The notes beneath the pieces were generated by a model, which was not told where the DNA came from, made no database searches, and saw only the letters and a program-made list of their open reading frames with translations. The translations under genes and the position numbers were made by a program. Positions 17,582 to 25,994 of a stretch of 64,000 bases of DNA are shown here, in pieces (the stretch's first letter is position 1; every line of letters begins with the position of its first letter). This DNA is from Candidatus Scalindua japonica (GTDB taxonomy: Bacteria; Planctomycetota; Brocadiia; Brocadiales; Scalinduaceae): contig NZ_BAOS01000010.1 of the NCBI RefSeq assembly GCF_002443295.1, forward strand, positions 1-64,000. Direction: 5' to 3'.

Positions 17582-20500
17582 TTATAGCTCAAAATTTTTT
17601 ATGATTTTATAAGTCCGATCAACTGAAAGCTTTCCATTTTTTAACCTGTTAACTAATTGATGCAACATCAAATCAATGTCATTACTAATGAAATCTTCTT
17701 CCCTCGAAACATCTAAGATTGCCCTTACCACAAATTCCTTTAAAACAACCACAACCTGACCCTGACTATCGGCAATATCTATATCATACTTTAATACATT
17801 ACCCTGCCGGTCTACACCGGGACTATACCTAACATAAGCGTAAGCACTCTCCGGTATCGGTCCATATATCATTACCTCACGTAATGAAAATGGCAATAGT
17901 ATCACTTGAGAACGGGATTCTACATTGCCTGCCATCAACCCAGCTATCGACTGGACCGCAGCATCCAGAAGACTCGGGTGTAAAACAAACTGCTCTGCCT
18001 CTCCTGTAACACTATCAGGCAACTGCAGTCTGGCTAAAGTTTCACTGGTATTGTAACTCAGGCCCTTTATCCCCCGAAACGAAGGACCATAGTCCAGGCC
18101 CTGACTGGCGAATTCCTTGTAACAGTCCTCACCTTGCAACTGTTTACTACACCTCGATAGAACACCTTCTATATCCAGTAACTTTGGCCTGGCCTGCAGG
18201 CTATAATCTCCTACCTCAAGCCTCCCCTGACTGTGCACCACACGATTACCACCTTCTCCAGCGGTGTTAACCTCAAAGGCGATATGATTACCCTCGGGAT
18301 ACAAACTTATAGAAACTTCCCGATCTACACTATTTACACGAATAGGACTTGCCCATACTATGTCCCTGATCCTTAATATATCACTGTTCGTCGCCAACTG
18401 GCCCGCTGCCCGGGCCATTTCTATATAGACTACGCCCGGTAACACCTTCTCATTCAGTATCCGATGATCAGTTAAGAAAAATTCCCTGCCGGTCAATCGC
18501 GTCGTAAACTGCTGTTCGGTTAAATCCGAGGTATTGCGCCCCAACAATGGATGCAATCTGGGTACACCGCCATTTCCCTCAACAATCATTTTAGTATCAG
18601 TTTCAGGAAGCCAGTAACGCTCCCTGGCAAAAGGATATGTGGGTAGACTTACCCTTTTCGGCCTCTGCTGGCCATAGAGTAGGTCCCAGTCTAACACAAG
18701 TCCCTTGACCCATAGTTCAGCCAGCTTGCCAAGCTTGCCCTTAGCTATCCATTTAGCTATCAACTCTCTGGTATCTTCATCAGCCGTAAAGACCGTTAAG
18801 GTTTCCTTGTTTCTCTTAACTTCTCCCGTATAACAATCTTCTATATCGTCTTTACCTGCAACAAAAGATTCCAATTTATTTATAAGACCTTTCTCCTCTT
18901 TCACTAGAAAGGCCACTCGGCTGTCCATCGCTTCACGTCCCACCTGTAACGTATAGGCAATATCAGAAAGATTAAATCCTTCTGCTTCTTTATGTTCTTG
19001 GTCTTTTATAAATTGTAGTAGTCTCTCACCATAGTTCTTAAGACGTTCTCTATTCCTGGCCGATAACACCAATAATATGGGACGAGCAGAGTTTTTTTCT
19101 ATTAAACCACTGTTATGGGGTTCCTCCGAAACGTATTCTTCAACTATGACATGGGCATTTGAGCCTCCAAATCCAAAAGAACTTACACCCGCCCTCCTCG
19201 ATATTACATTATCATTCTCATCCCTCAGCTGTTGCCAACCCATCGTCTTATCCACTATATAAAAGGGGCTGTCCTTTAAATCTATATAAACATTAAGCTC
19301 TTTATAATTAATCGTGGCTGGGATCTTTTTATGCTTCATCGACAGAAGCACTTTTAAAACCCCTGCTATACCGGCCGCTGCCTCTAAATGACCTATATTC
19401 GACTTGACAGACCCAATACCGCAATAATTACTTCTCTCCTGCACACAGTCAAATCTTCTGTATAATTCACTAAACGCCTTCTTCAAACCATTCACCTCGA
19501 CAGGATCGCCCAACTCAGTACCAGTACCATGGGCCTCTATATACGTCACCGTGTCTGGTGAGACACCAGCCCTCTCATAAGCCTTCATTATTAAGTCTGC
19601 CTGTGCATTCGGGTTCGGCGCAGTCAGTGAATTGGCATGACCACCATGATTCTCGGCCGTTCCCCTTATAACTCCATATATATGATCACCATCAGATACC
19701 GCCCTGCTTAATGGCTTTAAAAGGACCGCTCCTACTCCTTCTCCCCTCACATACCCATCAGCACCTTTACTGAATGACTTACACCTGCCATCAGGCGCCA
19801 GCATTCCGGCCTTACTGAAAGATATAAATAAAACAGGCGACAACAAAGCATTCACCCCCCCTGCCAGCGCCATCTCACAATCTCCGGCCTGTATCGATTG
19901 CACAGCTCTATGTATCGCTACCAGCGAACTCGAACACGCCGTGTCTATCGGTTCACTCGGCCCATGAATATTGAGGATATACGATATGCGGTTCGCCAAT
20001 ACCGAATGCGCAAGACCCGTTGAGGTATAAGCATCAATTTCATTGCTACCATTATGATGTATAATCGTCTCATAGTCACTCGTTGCCACTCCTACATATA
20101 ACCCCGTCTTCGTACCTGACAGATCAGATGGCTTATAACCTGCATCCTCTATCACTTGCCATACGGTTTCTAGAAAAAGTCTTTGCTGAGGGTCCATCAA
20201 CTCGGCCTCCTTAGGCGAAATATCAAAAAACAGGGGATCAAACTTGTCCACATCATCTATAAATCCTCCCCACTTGATATTCGTCTTATTCACCCCATTC
20301 TGCGGATCTCCATAATAATCACGCCAGTCCCAACGATCTTCAGGTATTTCACTGATCAGGTCTTTTCCCTCCTCCAAATTCTTCCAGAATACATCCAAAT
20401 CCCTACTCTTCGGCATCCTTCCACTCATCCCTATTACCGCTATCGGCCCTGCTTCCTTCTCTACTGCTCCCATAACATTAAAGGAATCTCCTATAAACCT

Positions 20501-23500
20501 GGACCGCCTGGATTTCAGACCCACTCCTCCATGGACCGTTTCTGTGGTTATGTTCCACTCCGCTACTGATTCTGCGCCTACTTTATATTTCGCAGCAAGA
20601 AAATCTCCATGATTCTCAACCAGATACTCCGCAAACGAACCCAACGTCGGATGTTCAAAAAATACCGCAGGGTTCACTTCTACCTCATACTCCTGGTTCA
20701 TCTTATTGGCAAACTCCGTCAACATAATCGAATCAAACCCATAATCACTCATCTCTACATCAAGACCAATATCCTCTCTCTTTACCTTCAGTAAATCTGA
20801 TACGCCACGCACCAACCCTTCTTTCACCCTCTCCAAAAGGCCATTCGTATTGGCCTGTGGCGGTATTGATAATACTTTTTGCACCTTCATTGGTTGAAAT
20901 GACTCCTGTAAATGCAGCCTCGACCTAATCCTTTCTAAATCTCCTTCCATTACCATCACATGCCCATTGCCACTCTTCAACGCATTGTCAAATGCACTAA
21001 CCCCTGCTACCGTTTGCAGCGGGACCATCCCAACCGTCTTCTCCATTATCTCTTCTATCGCTTTATCCACCTTCATGCCACCATCTCGCCATAACGGCCA
21101 GCCAATGGACAGTGTCTTACCACAACGCTTACCCTCATTTACCAGACCCTGACGATATACCGCAAACTCATTCAGAAACGCATTCGCTCCCGCATAATCA
21201 CTCTGTCCAATATTACCCAACACCCCCGCTACCGATGAAAAGAAAACCATAAAATCTATCTCTTCATCCATTGTCACTCTGTCCAGCTTGATGGCGCCTT
21301 TTACCTTGGGCGCAAATACAGCCTTGATCTGATCATTCGTCTTCTTCTGCATAAATGCATCACGTATAATACCGGCACTGTGAATGATCCCGTTTAACTT
21401 GCCATACTTCTCTTTAATGGTCTTTAACGCTGCTTTTATCTGAGATCCCTTACTAATATCTGCCTGTATGTAGGTAACATCAACACCTTCTTGTTGTAAC
21501 TCAGAAAGGTACTTTTGCTTTTCTCCATCAAGTTTCGATCGACCACTCACAATTAACTTCACTCCATTTGTATCACCTAAATGTTGTACAAATATTCGCC
21601 CTAAGCCACCTAAACCGCCCGTCAACCAGTAAACTCCACCCGGTTTGATTAATTGGCCTGTATCTGTATCCTGTGAAGGTAACTTTACCTCAATCAACCG
21701 CTTGACCTGCCGTTTTTTAATACCCGCACTATAGAGTACTTCAATATCCTGATCAGCAGAAGGATGTAACTCTTGCTTGAGTATGGTCAGAAGTTGCTGC
21801 TCGTGATCTGTGATTTTTTCAGGATAATAAATAACCTTACCACGTATCCGGGGGTTCTCTAAATACGCAGTCTTTATAAGACCAGCAAGAGGCGCATAGC
21901 AATAACGCTCTTCTGTGTCTGGTACCAAAATAAGTATCTGTTGCACACGCTTAGTCTTAGCTTCTAAACAACTCTTAATCTTATCAAAAACCTCAATAAA
22001 CTTCGCCTCAACGGCATCGTCAATTACTTTGCCCAGAGGTGCGAAACTGATTATTTCAGTCTCAGGATACACCGATGCAAGAGCTTCAAGAAGCCCCCCA
22101 TCATGAATATCAACTATAATCAGCCTATCCACAAGAGATGATTCCAGAGCTGGAATGCTTTGCATCGGCTGTTCCTGCCACACGGTAGTTGTATAAAGCA
22201 ACCCTTGCCCGGCTTGTGTAGCAGATGGCTTACCTGAAGTCTCTTTCTTCTCTAAAGCCCTTACCACAAATTCCTTTAAAACAACCACTATCTGACCCTG
22301 ACTATCGGTAATATCTATATCATACTTAAACACCTTACCCTGCGGGTCTGCACCGGAACTATACCTTACATAAGCGTAAGCACTTCCAGGTATCTGTCCA
22401 TATATCATTACCTCACTCAAGGCAAAGGGTAATAGTATCACTTGAGAACGGGACCCTGCATTGCCTGCTATCAATCCAGCTACCGACTGCAACGCACCAT
22501 CCAGAAGACTCGGGTGTAAAACAAACTGATCTGCCTCTCCTGTAACACTATCAGGCAACTTCAGTCTGGCTAAAGCTTCACCGGCATTGTAACTCAGGTC
22601 TTCTATCCCCTGAAACGAAGAACCATAGTCCAGGCCCAGATTGGCAAATGCCTTGTAACAGTCCACACCTTGCAACCGTTTACTGCACCTCGACAGGACA
22701 CCGTCTATATCCAGAGACTTTGGCCTGGTCTGCAGACCATAATCTCCCACATCAAGCCCCCCCTGACTGTGCACCATACATTCACAACCTTCTTCCGAAC
22801 TGCTCACCTCAAAGGCTATATGATTACCCTCAGGATACAGACTTATCGAAACTTCCCGGGCAACACTATTGACACGAACAGGACTGGACCATACTACGTT
22901 CCTGATCTTTATAATATCACTATTTGCCGCTAACTGACCCGCTACACGGGCCATCTCTATATACGCAACGGCGGGCAAGACACGCCGGCCCTTCACCACA
23001 TGATCCGCCAGGAAAAACTCATAACCTGTGAAGGTTGAGCTGAAACGTTGTACCGAGAAGTCTGACGTATTTTTATGCAATAGCGGGTGAATAAATTCTG
23101 ACTTCTGACTTCGGATTTCTGACTTCTGGTTTTCGATTTCAGGCACCCAATACCGTTCCCTGGCAAAAGGATAAGTAGGCAATGAAATTCTGGAATACTG
23201 TTCGTTTGTAAATAATTTTTCAAAATCTAACGTATATCCCTGTATATATAAATCTGCAATCGTAGACAAATGTTCTAAATAGTCACTCGCACGATCTGTA
23301 TTTTGACACTTTCGAATGCATTCATTCCCGTACCGTTTCAAGGAGAGATGTGTCCGATGTTCGTTTTCATGCAGTTTTGAAATATAGATTTGTAACACCT
23401 TGCCCTTTTCAAGCCATTTTTTAAAGAGCTTCATAAGTTCATCCCGACTGCGAACCACACATGCTAATCGATGATTAAAGTGCTTTCTTCCGAGCAACAG

Positions 23501-25975
23501 AGTATAACTCATATTCCCACAGTCTACCTGGGTACCTTGTTCACAATAGGCAAGCATTTGAGCAACTTGCTGTCGTAACTGTTCAGAAGTACAAGCGGAT
23601 AATACAATTAAATAACCTGGCTTCCTTGAGTGTCGCCTTTCTACATTGGGAGCTTCTTCAATGACCATATGAGCATTGGTCCCACTAAACCCAAATGAGC
23701 TTATTACCGCACAGCGTTTAGAATGGGACGAGATATTCCACTCTTTAAGACGCGTATTCACGTAAAACGGGCCATCTTTAAACTGAATATTCGAATTGCC
23801 AAGCTGATAATGGAGTGAAGGCGGAATTTGTCTGTGTTTTAAAGACAATAAAACCTTCATGACACCAGCAACCCCTGCTGCAGCGGCCGGGTGTCCAAGA
23901 TTAGTTTTGATTGATCCAATCGCACAGTATTCTTTCTTATCCGTGTATTTCCTGAATGCGCGGGTCAGTGCATCATACTCAATTGGGTCTCCTAATATCG
24001 TCCCTGTTCCATGTGCCTCTACCATCTGGATTTGTTCTGGATGAATATGAAAGGTATCATATACATGGCGCTCTAACCGCTCCTGAGAATTCGCGCTCGG
24101 CGCTGTAATACCATTGGTTGTGCCGTCTTGATTAATTCCTGATCCTCGAATCACACCATAAATACGATCGCCGGAATCAAGTGCTTCTTGGAGTCGTTTG
24201 AGCACAATCACACCAACTCCCTCTCCCGGAACAAAACCATCGGCATTACTGTCAAAGGTATGGCAGCGCCCTGTAGGAGACAGCATCCCTGCTCGATTTG
24301 CTACTTTATAAAACCAAGGTGTAGATTGAATGAACACGCCGCCTGCTAATGCCAATTCAGTTTCCCCGGCCCATAAGCCTTGACAAGCCAGATGTATAGC
24401 CACTAACGAACTGGAACAAGCCGTATCAATGGCAATAGCAGGCCCTTGAAGATCCAGATAATAGGCAATTCGAGCGGGAATTACTGAACTTGCATTCCCC
24501 CAAAACGCTTGCGCTGGAGCATTATCGTTAAATAGCTGTTGATAATCACCTGCACCACATCCTACATAAACACCACACTGACGTCCCACGACACCTTCAC
24601 CTGCATACCCCGCATCCTCCAATGCCTTCCAGGATTCCTCTAAAAAGAAACGCTGTTGAGGGTCCATATAGGCTGCTTCAAGTCCTGATATCTTAAAAAA
24701 GAGAGGATCAAATTGATCTATACCCTCTAAAAAGCTGCCATGTTTACAATAATTCGTCTTTCCCCCCGAAAAACCTGAAAAATACTTCGATAGGTCCCAT
24801 CGTGATACTTCTTCAATTAAATCTGTACCCTGTGACAGATGCTCCCATAAGTCGTCCAATGTTTTTGATCTGGCAAACCGTCCACTCATCCCAATGATAG
24901 CAATGGCTTCGGAAGAAGTTCTAACTGGGCCGTGAAAATTATCATCAGGACCAAGAGATTTGGATGTATTTACTGAAGGACCTCCGGCTTTTATCTTGTT
25001 TTGATCAGATGTAGTAGCGTCAGGAAATGTTACTACAACTTTTTCAATATTTTTGCTGTTGTCCATATATTCATATGCCTGATCAATTTTTAAAGATGGG
25101 AATGATTTATAGCTGGTAGGCCGAATCATTTCTTTTGATAGACTATTAACCAAAATATCAAAATACTGCATTACTTTTTCAGGTTTTCTTTGTATTAATT
25201 CACTCAAATTAATACTACTATGTTTCGATTGATTTTCTGTGTTATCAGCAGTTATTGGTATCGAAGGAAGTAATGTGAGATGAGAGTCAGCAACATTTTT
25301 AACAAATTTAGGATCATCATGGAGTGGCTGCTTGATTCGCGCCATTGTCTCTGATGAAATCTTTTTAAAACGAACAAGCTCACGTCCAGCTTGTATTGTA
25401 GCATCAAGAATGTCACTTACTTTATCCTTAAAAAAAGGAAGAGTCATTAATGTGCTTCCATGCCTGTAAATCTCAGCTACAAGAACTTTGCCCCACACGT
25501 GATTTACATAATGGGAAACTTCATCAAAAGCGAAAGCGTCGGGTATACCAGCCACTGCAAGAACTGCTATTGAAGGGTGTCTATGTCCACCACGTAAAAG
25601 AAGTGTATCTGCACTTTCAAAATTTGATTCATTTTCAGATACATAAACATATAATGGAAGCAGTCGTTCAACAAATGTTTTTAAGGTCGCATTAATACTG
25701 AAACCATATACAGGGGTCCCATAAATAACGAGATCAGATTCCAGCCACTTAGGGACCAGCTCTGTCACCATATCATCCTTATAAATGCATATATCATTTT
25801 TTATATTGAAACAGGAAAAACAACCGACGCAATTGTTGACTTTTTTATTTGGCAGGTCCACAACCTCCACTTCACCTCCGGCATCACGTATCCCTATAAC
25901 CAAATGGTCCAGCATCAATTTGGTCCTACTCTGACCTTCTTTTCTAGGACTGGAATTAATTGCCAGTACTTTCAT
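17582..25975 (-). CDS. PKS2: iron-sulfur flavoprotein domain fused to KS-DH-KR-ACP-KS-DH
   Basis: The protein is 2,797 aa, with ATG 19 bases after PKS1. Residues 1-210 form an NADPH-dependent FMN reductase/flavodoxin-like domain. Its Cys cluster at 49, 52, 55 and 63 (CX2CX2CX7C) matches the [4Fe-4S] motif of archaeal-type iron-sulfur flavoproteins. After a linker come KS1 (about 355-790; DTACSSSL, HGTGT, NLGH), DH1 (about 960-1,240; HVVKGRRVLP), KR1 (about 1,360-1,650), ACP1 (GFDSI, about 1,761), KS2 (about 1,855-2,290; DTACSSSL, HGTGT, NIGHLE) and DH2 (about 2,485-2,760). In DH2 the HxxxGxxxxP Gly is Asn. The C-terminus ends in a docking helix (LHQLVNRLKNGKLS) that pairs with the start of PKS3, where the missing KR and ACP reside. 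There is no AT domain. The N-terminal redox fusion is unusual and its role is unknown. Confidence 0.92.
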   Translation of the reverse strand: MKVLAINSSPRKEGQSRTKLMLDHLVIGIRDAGGEVEVVDLPNKKVNNCVGCFSCFNIKNDICIYKDDMVTELVPKWLESDLVIYGTPVYGFSINATLKTFVERLLPLYVYVSENESNFESADTLLLRGGHRHPSIAVLAVAGIPDAFAFDEVSHYVNHVWGKVLVAEIYRHGSTLMTLPFFKDKVSDILDATIQAGRELVRFKKISSETMARIKQPLHDDPKFVKNVADSHLTLLPSIPITADNTENQSKHSSINLSELIQRKPEKVMQYFDILVNSLSKEMIRPTSYKSFPSLKIDQAYEYMDNSKNIEKVVVTFPDATTSDQNKIKAGGPSVNTSKSLGPDDNFHGPVRTSSEAIAIIGMSGRFARSKTLDDLWEHLSQGTDLIEEVSRWDLSKYFSGFSGGKTNYCKHGSFLEGIDQFDPLFFKISGLEAAYMDPQQRFFLEESWKALEDAGYAGEGVVGRQCGVYVGCGAGDYQQLFNDNAPAQAFWGNASSVIPARIAYYLDLQGPAIAIDTACSSSLVAIHLACQGLWAGETELALAGGVFIQSTPWFYKVANRAGMLSPTGRCHTFDSNADGFVPGEGVGVIVLKRLQEALDSGDRIYGVIRGSGINQDGTTNGITAPSANSQERLERHVYDTFHIHPEQIQMVEAHGTGTILGDPIEYDALTRAFRKYTDKKEYCAIGSIKTNLGHPAAAAGVAGVMKVLLSLKHRQIPPSLHYQLGNSNIQFKDGPFYVNTRLKEWNISSHSKRCAVISSFGFSGTNAHMVIEEAPNVERRHSRKPGYLIVLSACTSEQLRQQVAQMLAYCEQGTQVDCGNMSYTLLLGRKHFNHRLACVVRSRDELMKLFKKWLEKGKVLQIYISKLHENEHRTHLSLKRYGNECIRKCQNTDRASDYLEHLSTIADLYIQGYTLDFEKLFTNEQYSRISLPTYPFARERYWVPEIENQKSEIRSQKSEFIHPLLHKNTSDFSVQRFSSTFTGYEFFLADHVVKGRRVLPAVAYIEMARVAGQLAANSDIIKIRNVVWSSPVRVNSVAREVSISLYPEGNHIAFEVSSSEEGCECMVHSQGGLDVGDYGLQTRPKSLDIDGVLSRCSKRLQGVDCYKAFANLGLDYGSSFQGIEDLSYNAGEALARLKLPDSVTGEADQFVLHPSLLDGALQSVAGLIAGNAGSRSQVILLPFALSEVMIYGQIPGSAYAYVRYSSGADPQGKVFKYDIDITDSQGQIVVVLKEFVVRALEKKETSGKPSATQAGQGLLYTTTVWQEQPMQSIPALESSLVDRLIIVDIHDGGLLEALASVYPETEIISFAPLGKVIDDAVEAKFIEVFDKIKSCLEAKTKRVQQILILVPDTEERYCYAPLAGLIKTAYLENPRIRGKVIYYPEKITDHEQQLLTILKQELHPSADQDIEVLYSAGIKKRQVKRLIEVKLPSQDTDTGQLIKPGGVYWLTGGLGGLGRIFVQHLGDTNGVKLIVSGRSKLDGEKQKYLSELQQEGVDVTYIQADISKGSQIKAALKTIKEKYGKLNGIIHSAGIIRDAFMQKKTNDQIKAVFAPKVKGAIKLDRVTMDEEIDFMVFFSSVAGVLGNIGQSDYAGANAFLNEFAVYRQGLVNEGKRCGKTLSIGWPLWRDGGMKVDKAIEEIMEKTVGMVPLQTVAGVSAFDNALKSGNGHVMVMEGDLERIRSRLHLQESFQPMKVQKVLSIPPQANTNGLLERVKEGLVRGVSDLLKVKREDIGLDVEMSDYGFDSIMLTEFANKMNQEYEVEVNPAVFFEHPTLGSFAEYLVENHGDFLAAKYKVGAESVAEWNITTETVHGGVGLKSRRSRFIGDSFNVMGAVEKEAGPIAVIGMSGRMPKSRDLDVFWKNLEEGKDLISEIPEDRWDWRDYYGDPQNGVNKTNIKWGGFIDDVDKFDPLFFDISPKEAELMDPQQRLFLETVWQVIEDAGYKPSDLSGTKTGLYVGVATSDYETIIHHNGSNEIDAYTSTGLAHSVLANRISYILNIHGPSEPIDTACSSSLVAIHRAVQSIQAGDCEMALAGGVNALLSPVLFISFSKAGMLAPDGRCKSFSKGADGYVRGEGVGAVLLKPLSRAVSDGDHIYGVIRGTAENHGGHANSLTAPNPNAQADLIMKAYERAGVSPDTVTYIEAHGTGTELGDPVEVNGLKKAFSELYRRFDCVQERSNYCGIGSVKSNIGHLEAAAGIAGVLKVLLSMKHKKIPATINYKELNVYIDLKDSPFYIVDKTMGWQQLRDENDNVISRRAGVSSFGFGGSNAHVIVEEYVSEEPHNSGLIEKNSARPILLVLSARNRERLKNYGERLLQFIKDQEHKEAEGFNLSDIAYTLQVGREAMDSRVAFLVKEEKGLINKLESFVAGKDDIEDCYTGEVKRNKETLTVFTADEDTRELIAKWIAKGKLGKLAELWVKGLVLDWDLLYGQQRPKRVSLPTYPFARERYWLPETDTKMIVEGNGGVPRLHPLLGRNTSDLTEQQFTTRLTGREFFLTDHRILNEKVLPGVVYIEMARAAGQLATNSDILRIRDIVWASPIRVNSVDREVSISLYPEGNHIAFEVNTAGEGGNRVVHSQGRLEVGDYSLQARPKLLDIEGVLSRCSKQLQGEDCYKEFASQGLDYGPSFRGIKGLSYNTSETLARLQLPDSVTGEAEQFVLHPSLLDAAVQSIAGLMAGNVESRSQVILLPFSLREVMIYGPIPESAYAYVRYSPGVDRQGNVLKYDIDIADSQGQVVVVLKEFVVRAILDVSREEDFISNDIDLMLHQLVNRLKNGKLSVDRTYKIIKNFEL
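23095..23140. repeat. Short in-frame tandem microrepeat (TTCTGACT units)
   Basis: Several copies of TTCTGACT and variants lie inside PKS2, between the post-KS linker and DH1. On the minus strand they encode a polar KSEIRSQKSE stretch with no counterpart in the sibling modules. It looks like an insertion of a dispersed simple repeat that happens to stay in frame. Confidence 0.6.
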
Positions 25976-25994
25976 AATATGCCTTTAATAAAAT

